Shown here: piece after piece, positions 14,585 through 28,743 of the stretch
Layout: the number at the start of each line of letters is the position of its first letter
How positions within the stretch are numbered: position 1 is the first letter of the stretch
Assembly: GCA_013399305.1 (NCBI GenBank)
Contig: VXAI01000116.1
Location: forward strand, 889,541 to 953,540
Reading direction: 5' to 3'
Origin: Rostratula benghalensis
Taxonomy: Eukaryota; Chordata; Aves; Charadriiformes; Rostratulidae
DNA: 64,000 bases
Program-made: the position numbers and the translations under genes
The notes under the pieces: generated by a model
Database searches by the model: none
The model's input: the letters and a program-made list of their open reading frames with translations, nothing else
Told to the model about the DNA's origin: nothing

Positions 14585-17110
14585 TTTAATTATTAAGAAA
14601 GGAGTAATAGTTTGATGTAACTAAGGTAACAATTGTCTTTCAACCGACCAACAGGACTGTTTACTCCAAAACCTACTTTCATTCCAACTTGTTATATGCT
14701 TTGTTTCTTTGAAATGTTTGAATCACAGAAAAAAAGCAGTTCTTGCAGTAAAGCAAAACTCACACATGTACTTCAGCATTCATTTCAGTCTAAAGTAGTT
14801 CTGTTAATGTACAATAAACAGAAAGTGAAAATTAGGTATTTACATTCCTGCATTCTAAGCTGTGTGATAGCCCAAGCCATAAAACATTCATTTCCTCAGA
14901 AATACAACTGCTGGTTTTTTTTAAATTATTCTTGCAAGACCTCCAACTCTCTTTACATGAGAATGAAAATACTGGTTCCTGGGAAACTGCACTTAAACTT
15001 AATTCTCTGAAAATATATTTTCTTGGAATTGTTCAAGATGAGATATGTACTCTTCAAGAAACTCCAGTATCTGACGGGAGGTGAGTTTTTCTGGGCCGTG
15101 AAATAAAAATACTTATTGGAATAAAAACAATTCTTATAAATGTCATTTTTAAGAATGTCCAAGTGGTTTAGGTTCAAAGTTTGTGGTTTCATCAAATGAG
15201 TTGCAGGCCCACATTCGCGTTACTCATATGGGCCCTACTTATACTTGAGCTACTTTTTTCTGATACCAACCCAACAATCTCCAGGATTACTTTCATAGTC
15301 TATCTCAAATCCTTCCATAATCAGCAACTTCCCTGAATCACTGTAGAATTATTTCAAGTTACATTACACATTCCAAAATGGAATTTGTCCAGTTTTCCAT
15401 AATGAAAATTCAATCAGAATTCTTCTTTTTATTTCCTTTCATATGATTTTTTTCTTTCACTTGAAACTGTCGATCTAGAACTATCACAGCTTGCTACAAA
15501 TAAAAGCTAAAGTAATTAAGTACAAGAATTAAGTACTTGATTTGAAGAATTAGAAGTATAAAGATATACAAGACTGATGAGGGGGTGGACAGGAAAACAC
15601 TCAGAGACATGAAGCAGAAAACAACAACAAATCTGAAGACACAAAGAAAACGGAATTATATTTAAGGGAGAAAAAAATAGAGTAAGAATTACAGCCTTTC
15701 GTCTCAGTGAAACAGTATGTTGAGAAGACTAAAACTGAAAGCAAATTCCCTAAATTCCTCAGAGAAGAAAAGTTTGCAGGACACAAGGGTTTCAAGGAAG
15801 CAATGCTGGAGTCTGAAGAGGAGAATCTGAGACTGCTTTTCTGGAGACTTCGCTTGCTTGTACCTCTTCCATGATTCCTCTTCTGCGTACACTGGTACTT
15901 ATACTCCTAGCTTCACTCAGCTTTTCCATAAAAGTTCTTACAGCAAAAGTCACCTTTTTTTATGCTTGTTGGCTCACTGTAAAGTAGGATTAGAAAACCA
16001 TTTTTTCTTGCCCCACCCCCCTTTCATCCTGAAATCATATTTGATCTTCAAATACCACTCATTCACATAATCATCCCAACACAGATGATTCAGCATCAAT
16101 GTTATCATCAAGTTGAAAATAGCCAAAAAGACTTTCAGAATCCTCCTCATGTATCTCTCTTGGCCTCCAGTTCCTACAATGCAATGAGTCATCTCAGACT
16201 GTAGTTTGCCATCATTCCATGTCCCACTCATTTCAGTATATGCAGAACACGTGCAAACCCTTCTGTTCCAGGAGAAGTTACACATTCCAAAATGATACAT
16301 TTTAATTCCATTTTCCCAAAAGAAATTCAGCCAGAACTACTTTTTTTTTTCTTTTTTTTTCCCCCCTAAAGAGGAAGAAATCTTGCTTTTCAGTTGGCAA
16401 TTGTCTTTAGTTTCCTCTACGCGGAGGGCTGCGTGCACTTCTGGTTTTGCCTCCATTTACTGTCAAAGTGCTTTTCCAAGCACTTCTGTATCATCTATGC
16501 TGTCCTAATACTGCTTTCAGCAGTCAGTGATAGAACAGAACATACAGACAATCATAATTCAAGTTTCTTGTTTGGTCAAAGCTATAGCTATTTGAAAAAA
16601 AAAAAAAAAAAGAAAGAAAAAACCCTGTAAAACATATAAAAGAAACATTGATCATGGCACCATTCACAGGAAGGGAAAAGAAGTTTCCATGGGAAATAAA
16701 TTTTCCTCTGCCCTCTTGATCTTATCAGAGCAGCCTGCACAAAGACATTCTTTGTACAAAAAAAAAAAAATCAATCTTTGAATACTTCCACTAGATCAAG
16801 TCATCAAGCTTAAAGCTGTCCTCATTTTCAGAGGCCTGTAATCTCTGCTAATAATACTTAGCAGATATTTTCTTTCAATGTTGTCTCAGTTTAGCCAATT
16901 ATAACAGTGGCACTAGTCACTTCATTCCAGTTTTCATACAACTGACTCTTGTTTTCATAGCCATTATCATTATTGAGAACTCCTTCCTCAGGAGTTCATC
17001 GATGTCAGTCATGTCCTCTTCCAGATCTCCCCCTCATTTCCCCAGACCATTCAATTTACTACTCTCAAAATTCCAGCAAGAGCAGTCTGAAACAGAATGT
17101 AAAATAACAC

Positions 17111-17855
17111 ATAGAATCAGGAAACGGCTAGTGTTGGAAGGGACCTATAAGATCAGCAAGTTCCAACCCCCCTGCTATGGGCAGGGTCACTTCCCACCAG
17201 ACCAGGTTGCTCAAAGCTCCATCCAGCCTGGCCTTGAACACGGCAAGGGATGTGGCAGCCACAGCTTCTAGGGGCAGCCTGTTCCAGTGTCTCACCACCC
17301 TCACAGCAAAGAATTTCTTTCTAGTATCTAATCTAAATCTCCCCTCTTTCAGTTTAAAACCATTACCCCTCAACCTACCCCTACACTCCCTGACAAAGAG
17401 CCCCTTCCCATCTCTCCTGTACCCTGTTATTACTATATCCTGTACCTTATACCCCTTCAAGTATTGGAGGCCAATATAAGGTCTCCCTGGAGCTTTCTTT
17501 TCTCCAGGCTGAACAACCCCAGCTCTCACAGCCTGCCTTCATAGGAGAGGTGCTCCAACCCTCTGATCATTTTCATGGCCCTCCGCTGGACCTGTTCCAA
17601 CAGGTCCATGTCCCTCCTGTGCTGAGGACTCCAAAGCTGGACTCAGTGCTGCAGGTGGAGTCTCACCAGAGCAGAGTAGAAGGGCAGAATCCAGAATCAC
17701 CTCCCTGGACCTCCTGGCCACACTCCTTTTGATGCAGCCCAGGATGGAGTTGGCTTTCTGGGCTGCCAGCGTGCATTACCAGCTCACGTCAAGCTTCTCA
17801 CCCACCACCACTCCCTCTCAGGGCTGCTCTCCAGCCAGTCTACTGTGCTGCAGCA
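17111..17855 (-). mobile_element. CR1 LINE 3' fragment (ORF2 C-terminal tail and 3'UTR)
   Basis: Plus-strand text runs from ATAGAATCAGG...GTTGGAAGGGACC through CCCCCCTGCTATGGGCAGGG to GATGCAGCCCAGGATGGAGTTGG, the classic avian CR1 in reverse orientation with its 3' end at 17111. A 133-codon minus-strand frame (17128-17529) preserves the end of the CR1 protein. It contains RGNGFKLKEGRFRLDTRK, then HWNRLP and FKARLD, which are typical of the C-terminal region after the reverse transcriptase. The 5' side is truncated, as usual for CR1. The right border is fuzzy because the sequence diverges after about 17835. Confidence 0.92.
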
Positions 17856-20800
17856 CGCTGTAAGTCAAAAGACCTCACTTGAGAGAGATGGCATTTTACT
17901 CTAATGTCTTCCTTTTATTTTCCTGTTTTTCTCCCCACCTTGCATCTGAAATAAGAGAGTGCACTCTTGAAAAAACAGCACTGGAGCTTTTAACACTCTG
18001 AGTCCAGCCCAAAGAAAGAGTATCCTCCCTGGTAATAAAAGTTTTAACATTTTCTTCCCAGACCCACTGTTGTGTATTGCTTGTTACAGACTGTCCACAG
18101 TCTAGGGGAAAACAAAAACAAATCAAACTAATCAAACTCCCAAAGACAGACGTGACAGAACAGAACACACTAGTATGGATTAGTAGCAGAATGTTTTCTA
18201 TAATGAAAACTCACGTATCTTTGAGAAAAACAGAAGGAAATAAAGCAGAACAAGAAGGATAGATGTCTAAAAACTTTTTAGCTTTTGGCTAAAACTCGTT
18301 TTTAGGAAACTCATTTTTAGGAAAGAAAAAATAAGTAACCTATAATTCATGTAAACTAGAATCAAATCAAGCAGAGAATATCGACCGGTTTTTGCACACT
18401 TCAAAATAGTGTAGTAATAGGTAGCTTTGTATATTAATTCAAGATATTTTCCATTGTTTTTTCTTCTTTTCCTTTCTCTTAGGAATACAGCAATGCTAAC
18501 CACTGCGTCCTTACTCAGAACTAAACACAGATCTGCTGCTACACAAAACCAAGACTGATGAGCACCATCTCATGGGCACTTCAGGTAACAGATTTTCAAT
18601 AGAAAAACCAACTGTGAACTCTTCGGTATACAGAGCTATCTGTTAAAATAAGTCCATTGAAATGGAATGATACACAAGCATAATTTCAAAGTTTCAGATG
18701 CTTACATGTGGAAATATGGCACTATTTAAAGACTTTTCTAAAAATTTGTCATTGCAAATGTACCTGACAGGAACATTGCCACATCTACAGAGAAACAATT
18801 TGAGAGTTATTCAGACACCTACAATAAGTATTTATAAGCAGTTATGTACATACAATTAACTCCACTCCCATCCCAAAGAATCCACTTTCTTGCACAGGGA
18901 GTCTAAAATAAGTTTTTTTAAAATAAGATGACAGCCGTACAAATAGAATTCTCATTTTACCTTTTAAGCCAGTATGAAATTCAAAAAAGAATTTTAAAAG
19001 CATAATTGCATACTTGTATGCTTCATTTTCAACTTTACAATAAATGAGATTCCAACCAATTGCCTACAGATCCATTCCTGCAGATCCTAGGATGACTAAA
19101 ACATGGCTTTCTTAGTCTTATGGACCATATTACTTCAAGTAGCTGACATTTGACAATACAGTTCCTCTGTGACCTGAAATTATACCCAGTAATAGTAATA
19201 CCTTGGAGAGAACATCCCTTTTCACTTGTCTACTAGTTCAAGTTACAAAGATACTCCTGTAGTAGCACATAACATCTTGATCTTTCTGCAGTTAATCAAA
19301 AGGTTCAATACCAAATAAATTTATGGACAACTAACCTCATTTCTGATAAGTAAAAGTCTGTTTGTTATGGATACTGTAAGATGATTTATTGGTAAAACAT
19401 CTTGTAATATTCACAAACTAGTTTTACTCCTTTGAGTGCTAGCTTTCATCAGCCTTGCACATCAAATGAAACTTTGCTCACTGCTTTTTATTTATTGCAT
19501 ACCACTAACAAACATTTCAAAACAAAAATCCCAAACCAAACCACTTTAAGGATCACTGCAGTAACTAAATTTGAGTGAATGCGTATTCTCCAAGTACATA
19601 CAACACTGCTCCACTACAAAAATCAGATTGTTAATTCTACGGCAACACTGTTTTTTGCAAGATACAAAGCACTGCTGTGTCCCTCTCTGCCCTGAGCACA
19701 ACCTAATCTAGCTCTGAGAAAGGATTCACTTAGAACAGCATGGTCTGCACCTGGAAGAGGAGGCTGAAACTCTCCAACCAGACACTGCATTGTGTCCCTT
19801 GCCTGCACCACCTTTGCAATCGTTTCACAGCAGCTGAGGGTCAAACCAGATCTAGTATTTCACATGCAGATCAGAATGACCCCCATGTAATCCTTCTGAG
19901 CAAAACCCACAGTGTTTACTTGGCTTCCTTCCAAAACTCACTTCAGTGATCTCTATGCACAGCCTTCTCAGCACTAAAGCTCAGCCAGCTCCCACTCACA
20001 ACATACTGCTAAATTAGCTACTCTAAATCCTCTGGAATCAATACAAAGGAGGATAATATACTATAAATTCATGTTACCTAATTTATCATCTTGTCAACAC
20101 ATGAATCCTTGTGACACTATCAGGATAAAAAGAGGTGCCTTTTCCCAAGTTCACTGTGACCAAGACAAGCATATAAACCCTGAGCAGCTGAAGTTAATTC
20201 TCCAAGTTATGATAGCAGCCAGGACACAGCAACCCACCTGTGGGAACTTACCACAGAAGAAGCTGTGTTTGGTTACCAACCCTGCCTACCAACAAGGGCT
20301 ACCTGTCTGGTAACAAATATTCCAGCTTCATCCCAAGATTCATATCTCACATTAAAAAAGTTAACACTAAGGCAAGAGCACACCATAAGAGAAACACTTG
20401 GCTATTTTTAAGTTTATGCAGTGTAAGACTTACTGCCACTCAATCTAAATGACTGCAGGCTTGCTGGCAATTGTTCTAAGCTGTCCCTCAATCCACTTTG
20501 TGAAGATTTATTATTTACATTTAGTCTGTAGACTAACTGCATAAAATATTAGTTGGCCTTATGGCTGATGTTATACAGGAGGTCACATTAACACATTGAT
20601 TGCTTGTCTTCATAATCTACACTTGACAGTCTTTCAAGGAAACTGTACATTTTTAAGTGCTACTCCAAGATACGCCTTTCACTATCTGATTTTTTTTTAG
20701 GTTTAGCATTGCACTTCTCTCAAAAATTTGTGTCTTGTTTTTTAACATTTTACATAATTGATTGGTCCACTATTACAACACAACAACTCCTGCCTACCTT

Positions 20801-23800
20801 TTTATTTCAAATGCCATAATTACATCACAAAATACTATACCTTGTAAGTGGTACCATGCTGTTTCAATGCACTTCTAATAACTGGGTTTGTTATATGGTA
20901 TCAGAGTTCTCTTCTACATAGGATCACAAATTAAAAAAAATCCCTGAGCATACCTATAGACAGCACATGTGTGCAATGCTATAGTGAATTAAGATTTGCA
21001 TCATATACAAGAACAGTATTTTACTGAAGACGAAAAATCACACACAAATCAAAGGGACCAGAAAAACAGAACTGAGGTGACAGTCAAGAAAAAAAGTAAT
21101 AAACAGAAGTGGTGAGTAAAAAAAGATATATACAGTAGAGGTAAGAGGAACAGGAAGGCCAGCAGTAACTCATGCAAAATTATCTAAGCTGAGAAAGAGA
21201 TGTTAAAGGCATATAGCTCTGCAGCCTCATAGCTTTACAGTACAGCCCTCTCAAACTCAACTGTGGGCATTTGCTAACAAGCCAAACTTCAATAGAAAGC
21301 TAAAAAAAAAAAAAAAAGAGGTCTGTAAAACATACCATGTAAGTTTTTATCTTAAATTCATGAAGTTCAAAAATAAGTACTTCAAAATGTAAGTTGGTAT
21401 GTCTCAACGCCCACTTAGTCCATTGCTGATGGCTTTTATACACTTCATTGCCAATCTAACTCGGGTTGGTCTCCAAATGTAAACATACCCATTGTGTTTT
21501 CCAGATTCAGTTCATAGAAAAGCCCAAAGTAAACCTCTCCTGTCCTCCTACTGGCATTACAGGTGAGCACACAATTTGTAATACCGAACACTTCACTTCT
21601 TCTAACTGAAAACTGAAGCAAGAAATACAAATACAGGTTTTGGCATAACCACCACATTATTTAAGCTCCATCAATTGCTAAATCAAAACAGCAAGTGCAA
21701 CAAAGTCTTGAAAATCCAATTAAGCTTACAAACCCAAATTTTCCCCGGTGTCCTTAAGATGTTTGGAAAGTAAAGCATTTTCCGCCTAGCAAAGTCTCAA
21801 TTTTCCTTCTGAAATTTACGACATAAGGAAACACGAAAGAGGAAAAAGTTAAAACAGAATTATTCGGTTGTAGACAGATTAACGTTTTATCCACATTAAG
21901 CCCACTTGAAGGGAATAAGATATAACTGAAAAAAAAAAAAATCATTCAGTTTTCAACACTGGGGAAAATACAATGACAGCAGATGGAAGATGAAAGGAAA
22001 AAATAGTATTATTTTCTTCATGTATAATTTTCAGAAGAGGTGGGATTATCTATTTTTTCATTAATATTGGACTGTGCAAAGGATGCAGAATGGAATACAA
22101 TGTTTGCTTAAGAAACCATCCTTATTTCAAGATGAACCTCAAACTTACTTCATCCTTGTTGCCATTCACCTTTTTGTTTTTCTTTTCTGTAAACACTGTT
22201 ACCTGAACACAGCTCATCAGTGACAGATCGGGAATGGAAAAGGCCATCGATGATACAGATACAGACACCCTTATTCATAATTTGAGAAGTACTTAAATAG
22301 AAAAAATTCAACTCTGTCTTCTGTCCTTCCTCTCATGCAAATTTCAAGACCAGAGACAGGAAAGGGACTTGTGGAACACATTTATGTTCAGCACGATCAG
22401 TCTAATGAAACATTTGAAAAAGTGTTCAGGAAGGAAAGTAAAAGTTAGAGAGGGAAGAAATTCAAGTTACACTTCTTCGTAACCTTCCCAGAGTATAAAG
22501 CTAGTGTCAATCATACTCTGACAAAATACTGTCAGCAAAAGTTTGTAACCTCTGTACCATATTGAGAAAGTTCTCTTTTTGTTTTTACCATTTCCTATTA
22601 AGCCAACTAAGTCGAGTGCTAAGCGCTTATATTCATCATTTCATTTCTTAAACAGTCCATGTGCTGCTTGCAAAGGTCTGAAGCTAATTTAGCTGTTCAT
22701 CTCCAGGGACTGATACAAATCCTGATGCCACCAGAGTAAAGGACAATCATCACAGCAGCTCTCTCTCCTTCTCTACGTGGGCAATGCAGGCCAGGACAAG
22801 AGGCTGCAGCAAAGGACAGCCTGAACAGTGACCAGTTCTTCACTGAGCAGAAAATACAGATGAAACAGACAGCAGCAACATTTTCCTCAAAGCAAACTTA
22901 CTGTGGCAATCACTTCATTGCCACCATAGTTCTGCACTGAGAGAACCAGAGGAGAGGCAGCTGGTTAAGGAAAACAAAGCTACCAATGTGCAAAACTCTT
23001 GAATTCCTAAAATGTTTCATAACCATTTGCTCAGTAACCATTTTTAATTTAACTGTGTTTATCCTCAGTGTCTATTATACTACTTTAACTGTGTTACACA
23101 TGGTACTACAGATGGTGCTAAATGACTCCAGGTAATCAAAAGAATGCTCTTGTGAGATAATAACAATTACGAAGTGATAAAATTAGATTTCTTTCTCTTA
23201 TTATGTTCCAGTCCCATTTCCCATTGTGTTTAATACCAAAGTAATTTCAGATTTATAGAGCAGTAACATTTTTGGAACCCAAAAATATATTAATTAAATC
23301 AGTCATTAAAAAAAAAAAAATCAGTACTGTCTAAGACTGCCAAAAACAGACTGGGAAATGCATCCACTTAAGGGAGAATTTGAAAATGTTTGCTGGGGGG
23401 ACAGGAGGAAATTTCTCTGCTTATGCCTCTTATTACTCAAAAAATTAGTAAGTTTTGATTCACAATGCATAAGAATGTCACATTTATGAAATCATCCAAT
23501 TTACATATTTCATCATTTAACTTGTATTTAGTCCACTAATCACCCTGTCAGCATTAATGCTTTCCATCAAATCCCCAAGTAGATTCTCATAAATTTAAGA
23601 TCATCATCCGAGGGGACAACAATTCTTGATTTTTTTCAAATTATCAGTTTGAGAAGTTGTACACACTGGGTGTATACAATATAAAAAGTTCCTGTTTCTA
23701 TCCTCAAATGGTTGTTGGAGGTAGCCATAATTATCATCATCTGCAGTGATGACAGTGACAACAGCTGCACCCACAGCAAAGCAAGCCAGATACTTCAAAC

Positions 23801-25045
23801 TACAACATACCTGTGCTTCTTTCAACATTGTCTTTCACACTTGGAGCTTGCTGCACAAAATTAGGCAACATATATTTGTTATGTATGTCATCTCTGCCTC
23901 CAGTAACATACAGGAAATCCAAAGAGCTTTACATTAAAATAATTATGTTTCTGACTTCAGGTTTGAAAGCCTGAGAATTTTCATTTCCATCTTGAGATCT
24001 TCCTCCATTCAAAGCTGCTTCTTCAGTGCATACATTCCAGAGAATTAGCAGATAAAATAGAAAAACAATTCCCACTGTCACTTCTAGGGCCTAGAAATAG
24101 GACCACCTCAGTGTTTTCAACATGCTTTCTTTAGCTGCTCTTTGCATTGAAAAATAATTGGTACTATTTCTACTGCTACATGAAGAAACATCATGCATTC
24201 ATACAGTTACTCTAATTTAACTTCAAGTAAGTACTGAAGTTCTAGCACAAACTGACGTCAGGTTTTAGGACACTGCTTCAGAAACTTCTGCCTGCCCAAC
24301 ACAACCCATCTCCTGCCTTCAAAGAAACAAGCCCCATGCTATACACTGTCAGTCATGCAGAACAGCTTTTGTGTTCATTTCTTCTTTCATAACTAAGCAT
24401 TATGGAATGTCACAGTTGGCAATGAGGTCTCAATATGTAAAGATGTTAAAATTTTCCTCATCATTCACTGCAGTCACCAGAAGGTTAGCTTTAGGAGAAA
24501 AGAAATTGTTTCAATAAAACATAGAAGTTTGTAATCTTCCAGATTAAAAAAAAAAAAAAAAAGTAAAAAGATTGAAAAGGTTGTAGTTCCTCAGCTCCAA
24601 CTCTACCAGAGGACTTGAGTGTTTTACAAATTTTCTGCAGTGAGAACTGCTGTTGTGAGACAGGTCACAATCATACCAATTCAAAATCCCAGACAGAGTT
24701 TTATATGCCACTGCCTAAACCTGTGGAACTATACCACCCTTGCTAGAGCTTCAGTATCTATAACCTTGTTCCAAGTTTTAGGTCATTGCTCATTCTGCTA
24801 AATCATACTCTTCCAAAGAGCTTAAGTCACATTTGTAACAGTTTACCAACAGCTAAAAAAACAAACCCTGTAAATTACACGTCTTAAAAACTACACTTCA
24901 CACACATGCCCTTTTCTGATACTGGGCAACTACAGAACCACCACAACAATGTCCTATTGGTAAAACTGCTTTGTAGGAATACTGTTCTTATGCTGTTCAG
25001 GTGACCAATATAGACACCCAGATTACCTTAGGATGCTAAGTTTAG

Positions 25046-25147
25046 CTCATTTGATAGTTTCTCAATTTCTAGTTTTCTCATTTGATATGTCATTTCAGTT
25101 TCAAGACTTCGGTTCTTCATACTAGTTTTCTCATTTGAGAGTTTCAC
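25046..25147 (+). repeat. Short direct repeats CTAGTTTTCTCATTTGA
   Basis: The 17-bp phrase occurs exactly at 25069-25085 and 25122-25138. A third, partial copy (CTCATTTGATAGTTTCTC) lies at 25046-25063. It looks like a decayed tandem array with a unit of about 25 and 53 bases. Confidence 0.75.
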
Positions 25148-25845
25148 TTGGTACTTTATTTGTTTTTAGCAGGTTTCTACTTTTTGCCACATGCTCTACC
25201 CCAGGAATTGCAAAACAAACATCTAAATAGCAACCTACATGTACCAATGTAGGATGGATGTTTCATGACTTTAGCAAACAACAGAGCAATCCCAGAATAT
25301 ATCTTGAAATATATTGAAAAATTATCCTGAAATACACTTACAGATTATCATATGATCAGTAAATCATGCCACTTCCTTAAAACACAGGGAGACTAGAAGA
25401 CAAGGAAAATGAACCCTTCATAAAAAGGACAGCTTATTACTCTTTCAGGATCAGAACTCAGTTTCAGCCTTCTGGCTGCCTGCTGGCAGCAATCCTGCTC
25501 TTACCAAAGGCTTTGCAGTTGAAGACGTTCCTTGTAGACAAGGTAACAAGAAAGATTGCAATTTTTTTTATTCCATTCTAGTTTGTAAATGTTGTATGGC
25601 TATTTTTTGGAAGAGCCACATTCTGAGTCACAACAAACACAATTACAACCTTAATTCAACATCACCCACCAAATTCAGAAAGGTACCAGCGCAATTACTT
25701 CATTGTTCTGATCCAAAAAAAGATAAAGACTGACACTACTTTGCTTGTGGCTTCTCATTAGGGAAATCTTTATGCTACAATATCTGTTGGTGAAATACAG
25801 GAAGACTGGTTTACAAGGAGAAGCACATTTTAAAAAATAAAAAGA

Positions 25846-26740
25846 CCAGCTGACCACATCCGATGCAGCCCAGGATGCAATTGGCTTTCTGGGCTGCAAC
25901 CACACTTTGCTGGCTCATATTCAATTTTTCATTCACTAATACCCCTCAAGTCCTTCTCTGCAGGGCTGCTCTCAATCAACACATCACCCAGACTTGAGTG
26001 GTGCTTGGGATTGCCACGGCCCAGGTGCAGGACCTTGCACTTGGTCTTGTTGAACTTCATGAAGTTCACATGGGCTCACCCCTCATGCCTGTTGAAGTCC
26101 CTCGGAATGGCATCCCTCCCCTCTACAGCAGCAACCACACTACTCAGCTTGGTGTCATCAGAAAACTTGCTGAGGCTGCACTCAATCCTACTGTCCATGT
26201 TGCTAACGAAGGTGTTAAATGATACTGGTCCCAGTATGGACCCCTAAGGGACACCACTCATCAGTAGTCTCCATCTTGATATAAAGCCATGGCGTGCAAC
26301 TCTTTGAGTGCAACCATTAAAATAATTCCTTATCCACCAAGTAATCCACCCATCAAACCCCTGTCTCCAGTTTAGAGAGAAGCAGGACAGTATCAAATGC
26401 TATGCAAAAGTCCAGGTAGATGACATCTGTCACTCTTCCCTTATCCACCAATGCTGCAAGTCCCAATGTAGGAGGTCACCAAATCTGTCAGGCACGATTT
26501 GCCCTTAAGTAAAGCCGTGTCAGCTGTCTCCCATCACCTCTCTGTTTTCCTTGTGCCTTAGCATAGTTTCCAGGAGGATCAGTTCCGTGATCTTGCTGGG
26601 CACAGAGTGAGACCAGCCTGCAGTTCCCCAGGTCTTCCTTTTTACAAATAAGTATTACGTTTCTCCTTTTCTGGTCACTGGTAACTTCACCAGTCTGACT
26701 TTTCTAGCATGAAGGATAGTGACAAGATCATGACATTTAG
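25846..26740 (-). mobile_element. CR1 LINE internal fragment (reverse transcriptase region)
   Basis: Reverse-oriented CR1 sequence: GATGCAGCCCAGGATGC, then GTGCTTGGGATTGCC, CAGGACCTTGCACTTGG, GATGACATCTGTCACTC and GGCACGATTTGCCC appear in consensus order. The minus-strand reverse-transcriptase catalytic motif is visible as Phe-Ser-Asp-Asp (26154-26165; consensus FADD) within SKFSDDTKL. The frame is broken by stops and indels, so the copy is dead. It lacks the CR1 3' end; its left end overlaps in consensus position with the right end of the copy at 17.1 kb, so the two are separate insertions and not halves of one element. Confidence 0.92.
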
Positions 26741-28695
26741 ACAGCTGGGATTTGATTTCAAAAGTTTGAATTTGAAACAAATAGTTACTAATCAAGTTTT
26801 ACTACAGCACAGTCATAGTGATTAAACCAAGCTGTTCATGTATGATGCTACTTTAAGACAATTTCTTTGGGAAGAGTTAGATTACCCTAAAAATTTACCT
26901 CTACCTTTAATTCATATGACTGGAATTGAAAGAGACCCCGATAACTCTTTGCATATCTAATTAAAAATCCATCTGATCATCTCCATCTTTAAAGGGGTAA
27001 GAACAACAGCAACACTAAGCAAACTCCCAAAACAAGATCTAGTTGGAAATAGGGATATTGCTGTTCTGCAAAATGCCTGGAACATCCAGAAGCAAGAAGT
27101 CCAAGCTTTTGCCATTTAAATTTTTCTTTCTGAAATATGTCTAACCAACTGTAGTAATATTTCAGTCACCAGACAAACCCATCTGAAGATAATCCACCTT
27201 CCAGGAAGGAAATCAGGATACTGTACATCACAAAGAGAACTTAAACTTTACTAAAGCCCTAACCTATGAGCAAGAAATCCACTGTCTTCCAGCTCCAAAT
27301 CTTTCCTGTCATACATGAGTAACTGGAGAACCTTACTCAGACACCTTAACCACTAGGTCTCAGACTTGTTGCTTCTGTACCTTCACTCTGTATCCATGCA
27401 TCTGGCATTCTTTGCTGTATATGAGCCTAGGCTTCGCAGAAGAGGCGTTAGAAATGTCCCCATACAAGTCACAACACCGTCACTATGCAACCCTGACAAA
27501 TGGCAATTTGAATTTCTTCCTACTAAGGATAGAAATCAGGGTGGCTTTCATTTCCTGCATAGGTGAGACTTCACCAGGCCAGCAGAATTCCCCAAGAGCA
27601 GCAGACATTTCACTTTAAAAGCAGTACGCAGGAAGGGCACAAATCTTTAGTGCCAGGTCTCAGATGAGTCATGGAATATACATCTCCCCAAGGCAACCCC
27701 CGTGCCAATCAGCTGATGCAGAGCAACTGCAGCACACAGAGGCATTCACAGCTCCCCAGCCCTTCTACAGAACCCCACGAGAGCTCAGGACTCACTTTTG
27801 CAGCCCAGGACAAAGGCACCGGGTACCAGCTCACAGAAGAGCCAGGGGAGCACAGAAAGGACTAAACAGACTGCTGTGGTGTGAGGTTGGCACAAGACTG
27901 GGACAACCTTACTTTTGAGGAAGAAATGGGCAAGAAAACAAGGCAGTCTTTTCCCCATTGAGTATTTACTGATTTGCATAAAGATGGGAAGCTGCTGGTA
28001 CAGTTTCTGTGCCCAAGAACCCTCTTCACAGCACCTCACTGTTGAGTTGTGCACCACTAACTCATTTAAATCAAGGAAATTCACACTGTTAAGAACATCA
28101 TAGCATCAGACTGTGACCTTTGGCTGTAGATTACGAAATGGAAGGGAACTTTTTGCAATCTCGATTCAAATACCCATTCCCAACATCTTGGTGTTCTCCC
28201 ATTCTATAACACTAGCAATATATTAAACATTCACAGCTCCCCATCTCACATAAGCTATTTCAAAAATGCAGTCTAAAAATGCAGCTGCAGTTACTCAGTT
28301 TCATAATCCCTATCAGATACCTAGAAGTCAGGCATTACAGCACCTAAATTATATACTGGAGCTCAATACTACAGCATAACTAAGGTCCCATTAGAGAAGA
28401 AAGAAAAAAAAAAAAAAACCCAAACCACCCTTGCAGTTTCTTTTCAACCAATTTCACAACCAAAACTACAAACAAATCACATGGTTAGTTTCAACAAAAA
28501 CATTAGCAGCAGGCAGATGCTGACTGAACTGATAGATTCCATTTGTTTAACAGTCATGCACCATTACCAACATTAGTCATTTGGTTGCTATTCTCCCCCA
28601 GATTGCATTGTTCTAGGGCTTATCAGATATTCTACTGCTGTATCATGGGCCATTTTTTCAACTTATGTCTATGATTACACATAAAGAACCTTTTT

Positions 28696-28743
28696 GGGGG
28701 GTGAGGGGGTGGGGGAAGGTGTGTTGTTGGTTATGGGTGGGGG
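28696..28743 (+). other. G-run cluster, possible G-quadruplex
   Basis: G6 (28696-28701), G5 (28705-28709), G5 (28711-28715), G3 (28735-28737) and G5 (28739-28743) occur on the plus strand, i.e. the template strand for LRBA transcription. The loops are 3, 1, 19 and 1 bases. The transcript itself would be C-rich here. Confidence 0.6.

Noticed and set aside
17128..17529. 133-codon minus frame as a host gene
   Set aside because: It is the C-terminal tail of CR1 ORF2 inside a truncated element.
17111..26740. The two intronic CR1 relics as one element split by an insertion
   Set aside because: Their consensus coordinates overlap (both contain the GATGCAGCCCAGGATG region), so they are two insertions.
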